Of a stretch of 64,000 nt of DNA, positions 18,251 through 27,268 are shown in pieces. Position numbers and translations under genes: made by a program. A model generated the notes under the pieces. The model made no database searches and had not been told where the DNA came from. It worked only from the letters and a program-made list of their open reading frames with translations. Numbering within the stretch: position 1 is the stretch's first letter; the number at the start of each line of letters is the position of its first letter. Origin of the DNA: JAFEBO01 sp044221315 (lineage in GTDB: Bacteria > Planctomycetota > Phycisphaerae > Phycisphaerales > UBA1924); assembly GCA_044221315.1 (NCBI GenBank), contig JBGAPK010000010.1, positions 67,309 to 131,308 of the forward strand, written 5' to 3'.

Positions 18251-21200
18251 ATGAACCGTTTACCGTCGCCGGTTGCACGCGCCCATTCGCTCCGCCGCCA
18301 GCGCTTCGCGGCCGCGGCACTGTTGCTCGTGCTGGCGGGTCGCGCCGCCCAAGCCCAGAGCGTCTGGACCAACGCCGATGGCGGCAACTGGGGGGTCGCC
18401 TCCAACTGGAACAACCTGAACGTCCCCGACAACGCGGGCGAGAGCGCAATCATCCTGCCCGCCGGGCCCTACACGATCTTCTTCGATAACAACTACACGG
18501 TCAACAACATCACGATCGTTCATGCGCTCGCCCGCCTCGACCTTCAGAACTCTCTCAGCCTGGCGCTCGCCGGGGGCCTTGATACGGCGGGCCCGCTCAC
18601 GATCAACAACTCGCCGCCCCCGTTCAATGTCAATGGCACCTACATCCGCATCATCGCCAATCAGGAGTGGAAAGGGACCGGTCCGGTCTACCTCAACGCC
18701 AACACCTCCAACCTCGATACTTCGTACATCATGTACAACGGCGGAGGCGAAGTTCTGACTCTGGCCAGCGGCAAGTCGATCCTGGGCACCGGACGCATTT
18801 ACGTCGCCATGATCAACAACGGGGGCGTTATCGCCAACGTGCCGGGGGCAACGCTCCAGATTCTGTCGTTCGCAAAGACCAACAACAGTGAGTTTGCCGC
18901 GCTCGACGGCGGAATTCTGAGCATCAGCAGCACCGGCGTGACGCAGAACTCGTTCGGCGGCATCCGCGCCTATCCGGGCTCGACGGTTTCGATCTTCAGT
19001 TCAAACATCACCGGCGGCAAGATCTCGACGGATGCGGGCGGCGCGACCCAGTTTTCGGGGTCTTCCACGCTCACGGGGCTTTCCACGGCGGGCGCGATCG
19101 ACGTACTGAATAACAACTCGGTGGCGCTCGCGAATTCGCTGGTCAACGACGGCGATTTTCGGGTGAGCGATGGCTCGGGCGTGAACGGCACGTTCATCCG
19201 ATGCAACAACAGCGTCGCGCTCGACGGCTTCGGAACCATCACGCTGCGGTCAACCGCCGGAAATGCCGACACAGCCTACCTCATGTACAACGGCGGCGGC
19301 GAGGTGCTGACGCAGGGCGCCCAGCACACTATCCGCGGCAGCGGCAACATCTACGTCGGCATGGTGAACAACGGCACGATCAGCGCGAGCACGGCCGGGC
19401 GCAGCCTCCGCATCGTCTCCTTCCCCAAGACCAACAACAAGACCATCTCCGCCGACCTGGGACGCCTTGAAATTGACCAAACCACGGTCAATCAGGGCGT
19501 CTCGGGCGTCATCTCGCTCTCCAGCGTTGCGGGTGCCTCAATGGTTCTCCGCAGTGCTGTAATCAACTCGGGCCTTCTCCAGTCCTCCGTCAACGCGATC
19601 ACAATCGAGGGAACCTCCACTCTGAATGCGACTTCGATCAACGGTCCAATGCACGTGCTCAACAACAACGAGATGCGTTTCGCGGGCGCCGGAACGATTC
19701 ATTCGGGCGATCTGTTCGTCAACTCCGGGGCCGGCCCCAACAACACGAATATCCGCGTGGTCGCGCCGAACCACACGATTTCCGGCCCCGGCCGCATCGT
19801 CCTGCGCGCGACCCCGGGGAATCTCGACACCGCGTATCTCACGTACAACGGAGGGGGGGAAGTCCTGACGCAAGCCGCCGGTCACTCCATCGTCGGAACG
19901 GGCAACATCTACGTCGCGCTCGCGAACGCCGGTCTCGTCAGTGCCGATCAGGCCGGGCGGACACTTCAGTTGCTCTCGTTCGGAAAATCCAACACCGGCG
20001 TCATGGGCTCGACCGGCGGCGGCAACATTCAGGTGAACGCCACGACCGTCAATCAAACAGGCGCCGGCACGCTCCGAGCCGACAACGCGCAGATCAGCCT
20101 CATCAACGCCGTCATCAACGGAGGGTTGATCGAGACCCTCAACGGCGGCGTTTGCGACGTCTCCGGCACAACCGCGTGGAGCGGAGTTTCCTTCGCGGGC
20201 GTCGGCCGTGTTCTCAACAACAATGAGCTTCGCCTCTCCGGCCCGCTGACGAACAACGGAACGGTGACGATCAACCCTACAGAGGGCGTCAACGGCACGT
20301 ACCTCCGCCTCGTGGGGTCCTACACCGTCTCCGGTTCCGGCTCGATCGTGCTCAACGCTCATCCGGACAACCTGGATACCGCCCACCTGATGTACAACAG
20401 CGGCGGAGAAGTGCTGACCAACGGGGCTGCGCACACCGTCCGGGGCACGGGCCGCATCCACGTTGCTCTCACCAACGACGGAACGGTCTCGGCCAACATC
20501 CCCGGAAGAACGCTCGAACTGACCGGCTTCGCGAAAACAAACAACGCCATTTTCGAGGCATCCGGCGGCGGCACGCTTCGGCTCTCGAACGCGACCGTCA
20601 ACCAGGCTCCGGGCGGGACCATTCTTTCCACCGCCGGTGGCCTGCTGAACTTCGTCAATTCAATCATCAGCGGCGGCACGGTCCAGACCGACTCCTTCGC
20701 CCTCGCCGATGCCGCCGCCATTTCCGGAAGCTGCACGATGGGGGGCGTTACGCTCGAAGGCGGCGCAAAGATTCTGAATAACAGCGAGCTGCGAATCAAC
20801 GGCGCGGGCCTGATCAACAACGGCGTCCTCACGGTCAACGCCACCACCGGCCCCAACAACACGTACCTGCGCGCGACCGCGAACACGCTCATCGACGGGA
20901 GCGGGGTGATCGTGCTGAACGCAGATCCTGGCAACTTTGATACCGCCTACCTCTATTTCAACGGCGGCGGCGAGCAGCTCACGCTCGGTCCGGGCCAGAC
21001 ACTCGCCGGGCGCGGGAACGTCTACGTTCGCACCGTGAACAACGGCGTGCTCGCTCCGGGCGGTGCTCCCGACGGTGCCGCGATCGGACGCATCAATCTC
21101 TCGGCTTTCCCGTTCACTCAGGGAGGCTCCGGAGTCATGGCCTTCCAGATCTCCGGCCCCACGCCCGCCGAGTTCGATCGTGTCACCGGCGGCGCGACCC

Positions 21201-21577
21201 TCAACCTCGGCGGCACCCTGGCTCCGTCTCTCATCAACGGCTACAGCCCTGTGGTCGGCACGTTCTACGACATCATCGACGGACCGCCGATTGTTGGGAC
21301 GTTCGCGAGCGTCACGCCCGGCTTCTCCGTGCAGTACTTCGCGAACCGGGTCCGCGTCACCTACACCGGACCGACCTGCCCGGCCGATCTCAACCATGAC
21401 GATGTCGTCGACGACGCCGATTTCGTCATCTTTGTCCCCGCGTACAACCTCCTCGACTGCTCCGATCCGCTTATGCCTCCCGGCTGCCCGGCCGACCTGA
21501 ACCGCGACGGCGTGGTGGACGATGCCGACTTTGTCATCTTCCTCGCTCAGTACAACGAACTGATCTGCCCGGAATGA
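18251..21577 (+). CDS. Large secreted five-repeat (probable beta-solenoid) protein with GC tag
   Basis: 1108 residues; SD GGGGAG; signal peptide AAALLLVLAGRAAQAQ, then a start typical of autotransporter-like passengers (SVWTNADGGNWGVASNWNN). The body is five units of about 185 residues (about 555 nt), each with LNNNExR, NNG, GxNxTYLR, GxGxIxLxAxPGNLDTAYL, YNGGGEVLT, GTGxIYVxxxNNG, GRTLxLxSFxKTNN and TVNQ. The hallmark YNGGGEVLT or its variant falls near 18731, 19283, 19840, 20388 and 20951. Short Gly/Asn-rich strands suggest a parallel beta-helix. The unit does not match a family I can name. The tag is standard but carries one residue past Cys-Pro (NELICPE). An adhesin or sheath role is inferred. 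Confidence 0.88.
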   Translation: MNRLPSPVARAHSLRRQRFAAAALLLVLAGRAAQAQSVWTNADGGNWGVASNWNNLNVPDNAGESAIILPAGPYTIFFDNNYTVNNITIVHALARLDLQNSLSLALAGGLDTAGPLTINNSPPPFNVNGTYIRIIANQEWKGTGPVYLNANTSNLDTSYIMYNGGGEVLTLASGKSILGTGRIYVAMINNGGVIANVPGATLQILSFAKTNNSEFAALDGGILSISSTGVTQNSFGGIRAYPGSTVSIFSSNITGGKISTDAGGATQFSGSSTLTGLSTAGAIDVLNNNSVALANSLVNDGDFRVSDGSGVNGTFIRCNNSVALDGFGTITLRSTAGNADTAYLMYNGGGEVLTQGAQHTIRGSGNIYVGMVNNGTISASTAGRSLRIVSFPKTNNKTISADLGRLEIDQTTVNQGVSGVISLSSVAGASMVLRSAVINSGLLQSSVNAITIEGTSTLNATSINGPMHVLNNNEMRFAGAGTIHSGDLFVNSGAGPNNTNIRVVAPNHTISGPGRIVLRATPGNLDTAYLTYNGGGEVLTQAAGHSIVGTGNIYVALANAGLVSADQAGRTLQLLSFGKSNTGVMGSTGGGNIQVNATTVNQTGAGTLRADNAQISLINAVINGGLIETLNGGVCDVSGTTAWSGVSFAGVGRVLNNNELRLSGPLTNNGTVTINPTEGVNGTYLRLVGSYTVSGSGSIVLNAHPDNLDTAHLMYNSGGEVLTNGAAHTVRGTGRIHVALTNDGTVSANIPGRTLELTGFAKTNNAIFEASGGGTLRLSNATVNQAPGGTILSTAGGLLNFVNSIISGGTVQTDSFALADAAAISGSCTMGGVTLEGGAKILNNSELRINGAGLINNGVLTVNATTGPNNTYLRATANTLIDGSGVIVLNADPGNFDTAYLYFNGGGEQLTLGPGQTLAGRGNVYVRTVNNGVLAPGGAPDGAAIGRINLSAFPFTQGGSGVMAFQISGPTPAEFDRVTGGATLNLGGTLAPSLINGYSPVVGTFYDIIDGPPIVGTFASVTPGFSVQYFANRVRVTYTGPTCPADLNHDDVVDDADFVIFVPAYNLLDCSDPLMPPGCPADLNRDGVVDDADFVIFLAQYNELICPE

Positions 21578-21681
21578 ATGCGCCCCCGCCCACGACGCCC
21601 TTACCTGCCCCTGAAGTGCTTGACGCTCGGGGTACGCTGATATCGCCGCCGATCCGCCCGGCGCGATGAAAGCGAGACCCC

Positions 21682-22521
21682 ATGCCGCTCTTCCGATTTG
21701 GCCCCGTTGCCATTCTGCTCGGGTGTCTGCTTCCGTCCCAATCGCACGCTGACACCGCCATCTTTTCCAGCGACTTCAACTCCGCCATCCCAGCGGCAAT
21801 CACTCCCGGGGCGGCGGCGCTGACGGGCGTACAGGGCTTCGCCGGCCTCGGCCCACCCTCGAGCCAGTTCGGCGGGATGTTCCTGCGAAGCCCCACCGGC
21901 AATGTCGTGACTCTCACGCTGAGCGGCCTGCCGTCCCACGCGTCGATCGGTCTTGATTTTCTTTTCGCCGCGATCGATTCCCTGGACGGCACGGGGACAT
22001 TCCCGCAGGGCGATTTCTTCAAGGTTACGCTCGACGGCGTGCAAGTCTTCCGCGAGTCCTTCGCGAACGCGATCGCGTCGCAGATCCAGAGCTACGTCCC
22101 GCCTCCGGGCGTCCAACTCGCGCGGCGCGTAAACCTTGGCTTCTCGGTGGGCGACTACTTTCTGGACAGCGCGTACGACCTTGGCGCCGATCCGGCCTTT
22201 CAGCACCTTTCGCATTCGGCATCAACAGCGATCGTGACTTTTCAAATGGAAGGGCCGGGCATCCAGCCGCTGACCGACGAATCCTGGGCGGTAGACAACC
22301 TTCGCGTGACGGTCGCGGGTTCCTGCCCCGGCGATTTCAACCACGACGGACTGGTCGACGACTTGGATTTTTCCATCTTCGTTGTCGCGTACGACACCCT
22401 CGACTGCGCCGACCCGGGCATGCCAGCGGGCTGTCCGGCCGACCTCAACGGGGACCATCTGGTGGACGACTCCGATTTCGTAATATTTGCTGCGGCGTAC
22501 GACGCCCTTGTCTGCCCCTGA
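21682..22521 (+). CDS. Secreted hypothetical protein with GC tag
   Basis: 279 residues; signal peptide FGPVAILLGCLLPSQSHADT; the ribosome binding site is weak. The mature part opens with FSSDFNSAIPAAITPGAAAL and continues through SIGLDFLFAAIDSLDGTG, GDFFKVTLDGVQVF and DESWAVDNLRVTVA. This pattern is common in bacterial jelly-roll domains that precede sorting signals; no catalytic motif is visible. The GC tag is standard (inner linker CADPGMPAGC) and ends DALVCP. It lies in the run of singly spaced tagged genes, 104 nt after the previous stop. Confidence 0.84.
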   Translation: MPLFRFGPVAILLGCLLPSQSHADTAIFSSDFNSAIPAAITPGAAALTGVQGFAGLGPPSSQFGGMFLRSPTGNVVTLTLSGLPSHASIGLDFLFAAIDSLDGTGTFPQGDFFKVTLDGVQVFRESFANAIASQIQSYVPPPGVQLARRVNLGFSVGDYFLDSAYDLGADPAFQHLSHSASTAIVTFQMEGPGIQPLTDESWAVDNLRVTVAGSCPGDFNHDGLVDDLDFSIFVVAYDTLDCADPGMPAGCPADLNGDHLVDDSDFVIFAAAYDALVCP

Positions 22522-22606
22522 TCGGGCCGCGTTCGCCCTTCCCTTGGCGCGCCCGGTAGACTGCTGCAGGTTCCGTCACATTTCTTCTGAGCGAGGAGTG
22601 TGCCCG

Positions 22607-25111
22607 ATGATTGGCGTCTTTCGAACGGCTCACCTGGCGATCGCGATGCTCTCCGTCGGTGCGAACGCCGGCGAGTTCGACATGTTCAGAAGTCCCGGCG
22701 TGCCGTACCTGGGCGCACAGGCGCCAGTGACCAATCTCGCGGACGCTGCCGCGATCCGCAAATTCGCCGCCGAGTATCTCGCGGTCATCGCGGCGGGGAG
22801 CGAGGTGCGGTCCACGCTGTTCAAGCCCGGGCAGTCGCCGCAGGAGCACTCGAGGGATGTCGGGGCCGATGCGCAGAGCATCTATTTCTTTCAACCATCC
22901 GCCGACACGATCAACCTTGTCGTCAAGATGGTCGACGGCCTGGTCCTGCTCAAAGAAAGCAACGACGGTTCGTTTGGTCCTCCTGCGACCATTTTCACGG
23001 GAACGCAGGAGCCCGTGGACGGCAACACCGTCGTCGTCGTAAGGCTCAATAGCGACTCGGCGCTTGATGTGGTTTCAGCGGGAACTAGGATCGAGCTGAA
23101 CCCGCCGGTGGTCGAGGTGCATGCGATTCTCAATGACGGTACAGATCACTTCACGAATCCCCAGACGATCGCGATGCCCGACATGTTTTTTCTCACTTCG
23201 GTCGCGGGAGGCGACATCAACGGCGACGGGCGCCCGGAAGTGGTCATTTCTGGCGTCGGGTCGACGCGCATTCTTACTTCCCAGCCCAACGGAACGCTGC
23301 TGTATCTCGATACAACGAGCGGCCTGTCTCAAGCCGCCCCAACACCACCCCTTCCGGGCGCGGTCGGCGACTGTGCGCTCTTTGATCTCAACAAGGACGG
23401 GCACGACGATCTCATTCTTCCGGCGAACGCGGGCGGCTTTTCGGTCCGCCTCGGCCAAGCGAACAACTCGCTCGGGGCGCCGGGTTCTTATTCCGGCCTG
23501 CACGCCCAGCGCATCCTCTGCGGCGACTTCAACTTCGACGGATTCAACGACGTGGCGATCGCGGGGGAAACCCCCGGAAAGCTCGCCATCTACGACGGAG
23601 TGGCCGGAGGCGGGCTCGCGACTCCCAAAACAGTGGACGGACCCGCCAATCCCCGTCGCATTGGTTTCGTCGAGCCGTTTGCCGAGTTCTTTACGTATCC
23701 GGCGTTCTTTGCCGTCCACCCGAATGAGGATGTCCTGCAGGGCTACGTGAGCACTCCGGCAGGCCCTGCAAGTGCGGACCGGCAGCTCTTCGTGGATAAC
23801 ACCGGAACTCGAATCGATCCGAGCGAGGCCGTGAAGGCCGACGTCAACGGCGACGGGTGGGACGACATTGTGACCATAGAGGTGGGCAATGACCTTTTCT
23901 TTAGCCTGAACAAGACCGATGGAAGCGGTGAGCTGCTGCCGGCAAAGCAAGATCGTGTCACTTTTTCCCGCCACCTTGCGGCGCTTCCCCCGGCACCCGG
24001 GGCCGATGCCCGCCAGCGCATCGCGATCAACTTCGACGGCTCCGTAGCAGCTGGCGTGTTCAGGCTCAACTCTCAAGCGAATCCCACGGATTGGATCGTA
24101 CAGCAGACGTTCAATCTGCCGCAGTTTGGGGTGGATGTTGCTTCAGGCGATATCAACGGTGACGGGCGCGCCGATCTCATCTACACCCACACCAGCGGGC
24201 CCGCGGCATTCACCGTGGTCACGCAGGATGCTCTTGGCATGTTCACGGTCGGCTCGTCGTTCGGCCCGCCCGGCGCATGGTCGGTGGTGGCGCTGGGTGA
24301 TCTTGACAGTGCGCATGGCCTCGATGTTGTGCTCGGAAACGGCACGTCGGGCGCGGTGCAGACTCTGCTGAACAACGGATCCGGCAGTTTTTCGGTGGCT
24401 CCGGGGGGCAGCGCGAGCTTTCCCCCGCCACTCTCGACGAATATCGCGTCCGGCGACTTTGATGGAGACGGCAGCACAGACATGGTGATCGGCGCGGGGC
24501 CCGCGGCGCTGAGCAACGGCTCGGTGCGGGTTCTCTACGGCGACGGCGCGGGCGGGTTCTCTGGCTCGCTGAATATCCCGGCGGTGGCTCCGGTCCCCTG
24601 TGTGTACGCAGCGGACAGCAACCACGACGGGCTGCCGGATATCCAGTTCGCGACCGTGCCCCCGCTGGCGTTTGGGGATGGCCGCTTCGGCGTGATCCTG
24701 AATTCAAATGCAGGGCTCCCCGCACTGCCGACCTCTTACCACTACATCTCCGGAGATCCCAAAGCAATCTTCGTTGCGGACCTCAAGAACCCGGTCGGCG
24801 GCGCCGGGCGCCTCTCATCGGCATCGCCGCTCACGGCGATCGCGGTCTCGAAGGTTTCCGCCACCCCGTATGAAGGACTGACGGTTCTGGAGGAGCTGCC
24901 GAGCTCTTCAACGTGTGCCGGCGATCTCGATGGCGACCAATTCGTCGACGACTCGGACTTCTCCATCTTCGTCGTCGCGTACGACATCCTCGATTGCGCC
25001 GAACCAGCGATGCCAGCGGGCTGTCCGGCGGATCTCAACGGCGACCAGGTCGTGGACGACGCCGATTTCAGCATTTTCGTGGTCGCCTATAACGCTCTTC
25101 TCTGCCCGTGA
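22607..25111 (+). CDS. Secreted FG-GAP/VCBS beta-propeller protein with GC tag
   Basis: 834 residues from ATG 22607, chosen for GAGGAG nine bases upstream and the short signal peptide TAHLAIAMLSVGANAGE; an upstream in-frame ATG overlaps the preceding tag. About eight integrin-alpha-like calcium loops are spaced through it: GDINGDGRPEVVI, DLNKDGHDDLIL, GDFNFDGFNDVAI, DVNGDGWDDIV, GDINGDGRADLIY, GDLDSAHGLDVVL, GDFDGDGSTDMVI and DSNHDGLPDI. Together they suggest one or two propellers. FG-GAP proteins bind ligands or other surface proteins; no enzyme motif is seen. The tag is standard (linker CAEPAMPAGC) and ends NALLCP. Confidence 0.88.
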   Translation: MIGVFRTAHLAIAMLSVGANAGEFDMFRSPGVPYLGAQAPVTNLADAAAIRKFAAEYLAVIAAGSEVRSTLFKPGQSPQEHSRDVGADAQSIYFFQPSADTINLVVKMVDGLVLLKESNDGSFGPPATIFTGTQEPVDGNTVVVVRLNSDSALDVVSAGTRIELNPPVVEVHAILNDGTDHFTNPQTIAMPDMFFLTSVAGGDINGDGRPEVVISGVGSTRILTSQPNGTLLYLDTTSGLSQAAPTPPLPGAVGDCALFDLNKDGHDDLILPANAGGFSVRLGQANNSLGAPGSYSGLHAQRILCGDFNFDGFNDVAIAGETPGKLAIYDGVAGGGLATPKTVDGPANPRRIGFVEPFAEFFTYPAFFAVHPNEDVLQGYVSTPAGPASADRQLFVDNTGTRIDPSEAVKADVNGDGWDDIVTIEVGNDLFFSLNKTDGSGELLPAKQDRVTFSRHLAALPPAPGADARQRIAINFDGSVAAGVFRLNSQANPTDWIVQQTFNLPQFGVDVASGDINGDGRADLIYTHTSGPAAFTVVTQDALGMFTVGSSFGPPGAWSVVALGDLDSAHGLDVVLGNGTSGAVQTLLNNGSGSFSVAPGGSASFPPPLSTNIASGDFDGDGSTDMVIGAGPAALSNGSVRVLYGDGAGGFSGSLNIPAVAPVPCVYAADSNHDGLPDIQFATVPPLAFGDGRFGVILNSNAGLPALPTSYHYISGDPKAIFVADLKNPVGGAGRLSSASPLTAIAVSKVSATPYEGLTVLEELPSSSTCAGDLDGDQFVDDSDFSIFVVAYDILDCAEPAMPAGCPADLNGDQVVDDADFSIFVVAYNALLCP

Positions 25112-25239
25112 ACGTTGAGCAGAGATCGAGCCTCGACACGGCAAGGCCGTCCGAAAACGCCTTTCCTTCTCCGCCGCGAGATTCAATCTGTCCGCGCGAG
25201 CTCGCTCCCGTGTACACTGGTCAAAGAGGGAGCCAATCC

Positions 25240-27156
25240 ATGCCCGCATCTTCGATTTTCCGCCGATCCATCGCGGCCGCTGGGTTCGCGTTCGCCGCGG
25301 CCGGTGCCCACGGCCAGACGATCACCAACATGGGGGTTCTCTCCGGCCACTCCGAGTCGTACGCGACCGGCATCAACGGCAACGGCACCGCGGTCTCCGG
25401 ATATTCTACCGATCCCGTCGGCGGCATCACCCGCGCCACCCGCTGGACGAGCACCGGCGGCCTCCAGAATCTCGGCACTGTCATCCCGTCACACCTGACC
25501 TCCTTCGGCACCGCCATCAGCGATGACGGCGCCATCGTTGTTGGCAATTCCTACACCATCGGCATCGGCCAGCCCCTCCGCGCCTTCCGCTGGACCACCT
25601 CCGGCATGACTGGCCTGCCTCTGGGGAATTTCCACGATGAGGCCTTCGGCATCAGCGCCGACGGCAGCACCATCCTCGGGCAATCCAACTACTACGCCGT
25701 GAAGTGGACCAACAGCGGCACCACGCTGAACTACCTCGGACAAATCCAGGCGGCCGGCACCGACTACACCGTCGGCTCCAACACCAACGGCACGATCATC
25801 GGCGGGTTTGGCAGCTACAACGGATATCGCAACGCGGCTCTATGGCTGCCGCCGGCTCCGCCGCAGAATCTCGGCACGGTCTTTCCGAATTTGGATACCT
25901 GGGTGAGCGCCATGAGCCGCGATGGAAGCACCATGGTCGGATTCACCGGTTACGGGCTCTATCAGCAGCGCGCCATGAAGTGGACGCAGGCGACCGGGCT
26001 TGTCGACATCGGTGTGCCGTCCTTCATCGCCGGGGATGAGGCGGTCTTCTCCGCCGTCACCTCCGAAGGCATCGCCTCCCTCGGCTGGGCCTCGTACAAC
26101 GCGGTTCAGAAGGCGACGCACTGGACCGAGGTCGGCGGCTTCCAGGATCTCAACGGGTATCTGGCGGCCGCGGGTGTCAATCTCACCGGCTGGGATCTCA
26201 CCGAGTGCACCGGCGTCAGCGCCGACGCCACCGCGCTCTGCGGCAACGGAAAGTACCTGGGCCAGAAGCGCGGCTGGATCGCACGGGGATTGCAGCCGGT
26301 CTGCGGCGCACTCATCTACGCCCAGCCGACAAACATCGAAGCGTGCGTGGGCACCAATCCGACGTTCCTCACGATCGCCTACGCGCCGACGTCCTTCGGC
26401 ATCATCAAGTTCCAGTGGGCAAAGCTCGACACCAGCGTGGACCCTTCCGTCCTCGTTCCCCTCGCCAACGGCGCGACCGGGAGCGGCAGCACTTTCTCCG
26501 GCGTGAAGACGCCCAACTTCACCATCAACAACGTTCAGCCCGGCGACGCCGGCCAGTACGCCTGCATCTTCAACGCCGGCTGCGGACAAAGCGTTTCTTT
26601 CATCGTGACGCTCACCGTTCAAACCGGGCCGCCCGTCGTTTTCTACAGTCCGACCAACCAGAGCACCTGCCCAACTGGCAACGTGCTTTTCCTCTGCGGA
26701 TCCACAGGAACCAATCCGCCTCACACCTTCCAGTGGCAGTGCGAAACACCCGCCAACAGCAACAACTGGGTCGCGATCACGCCCGGCTCAACACTCCCCT
26801 CCTTCGGCGTCGCCGGCGGCAACGCGACCGGCACCAACGTCGGCGTCTTCAACATCGCCGCGGCCAATTCCCTCAACGCCCTCAACAACCGCAAAGTCCG
26901 CTGCTCCATCTCCAACTCCTGCGGCACCGTGTACACCGGCACCGCGATGATCAAGGTCTGCCTCGGCGATGACAACTGCGACGGCATTGTCGATGACTCC
27001 GACTTCGTCAACTTCGCTCTCGCCTATGACCTCTTCGATTGCGCCGACCCCAACATGCCCCCCGGCTGCCCCGCCGACCTCAACGGCGACGGATACGTGG
27101 ACGATGCCGACTTTGTTCTGTTCGCCAATGCCTATGACGCTCTGCTCTGCCCATAA
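25240..27156 (+). CDS. Secreted HAF-repeat protein with two Ig-like domains and GC tag
   Basis: 638 residues from ATG 25240 (SD GGGAG eight bases upstream; signal peptide SIAAAGFAFAAAGAHGQ). The first 350 residues carry HAF-type extracellular repeats: ATGINGNGTAVSGYS, ATRWTSTGGLQNLGT, AFGISADGSTILGQS and AMKWTQATGLVDIG. These form a propeller. Two Ig-like domains follow (about 360-460 with QPGDAGQYACIFNAGCG; about 460-570 with PHTFQWQCETPANS). The tag's first loop contains an extra Cys (DDNCDGIVDDSD); the inner linker is CADPNMPPGC and the end DALLCP. An adhesive surface role is inferred. Confidence 0.87.
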   Translation: MPASSIFRRSIAAAGFAFAAAGAHGQTITNMGVLSGHSESYATGINGNGTAVSGYSTDPVGGITRATRWTSTGGLQNLGTVIPSHLTSFGTAISDDGAIVVGNSYTIGIGQPLRAFRWTTSGMTGLPLGNFHDEAFGISADGSTILGQSNYYAVKWTNSGTTLNYLGQIQAAGTDYTVGSNTNGTIIGGFGSYNGYRNAALWLPPAPPQNLGTVFPNLDTWVSAMSRDGSTMVGFTGYGLYQQRAMKWTQATGLVDIGVPSFIAGDEAVFSAVTSEGIASLGWASYNAVQKATHWTEVGGFQDLNGYLAAAGVNLTGWDLTECTGVSADATALCGNGKYLGQKRGWIARGLQPVCGALIYAQPTNIEACVGTNPTFLTIAYAPTSFGIIKFQWAKLDTSVDPSVLVPLANGATGSGSTFSGVKTPNFTINNVQPGDAGQYACIFNAGCGQSVSFIVTLTVQTGPPVVFYSPTNQSTCPTGNVLFLCGSTGTNPPHTFQWQCETPANSNNWVAITPGSTLPSFGVAGGNATGTNVGVFNIAAANSLNALNNRKVRCSISNSCGTVYTGTAMIKVCLGDDNCDGIVDDSDFVNFALAYDLFDCADPNMPPGCPADLNGDGYVDDADFVLFANAYDALLCP

Positions 27157-27217
27157 CTTCAGTGGCATCGGCGGCCGCGTTCCGACGGAGAATTCCCGCC
27201 AATCCCGATGAAATGGC

Positions 27218-27246
27218 TTGGGAAACCGACCTCCAGCCGGTATTCT
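27218..27246 (+). promoter_or_regulatory. Putative sigma70-type promoter of the kelch-like gene
   Basis: TTGGGA, 17 nt, TATTCT, 22 nt before the ATG at 27269. The implied leader is only about 16 nt, so the SD would lie at the very 5' end of the transcript. Confidence 0.45.
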
Positions 27247-27268
27247 CGGCGGCGGGAGATCGACCGGT

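Noticed and set aside
18251..21577. CRISPR array or satellite repeat
   Set aside because: The repeats are coding, about 555 nt long, in frame and diverged at the DNA level; there are no short identical repeats with uniform spacers here or elsewhere in the window.
22487..22606. Upstream extension of the FG-GAP gene overlapping the previous tag
   Set aside because: It has no SD and would bury the signal peptide; ATG 22607 has GAGGAG nine bases upstream and starts directly with the signal peptide.
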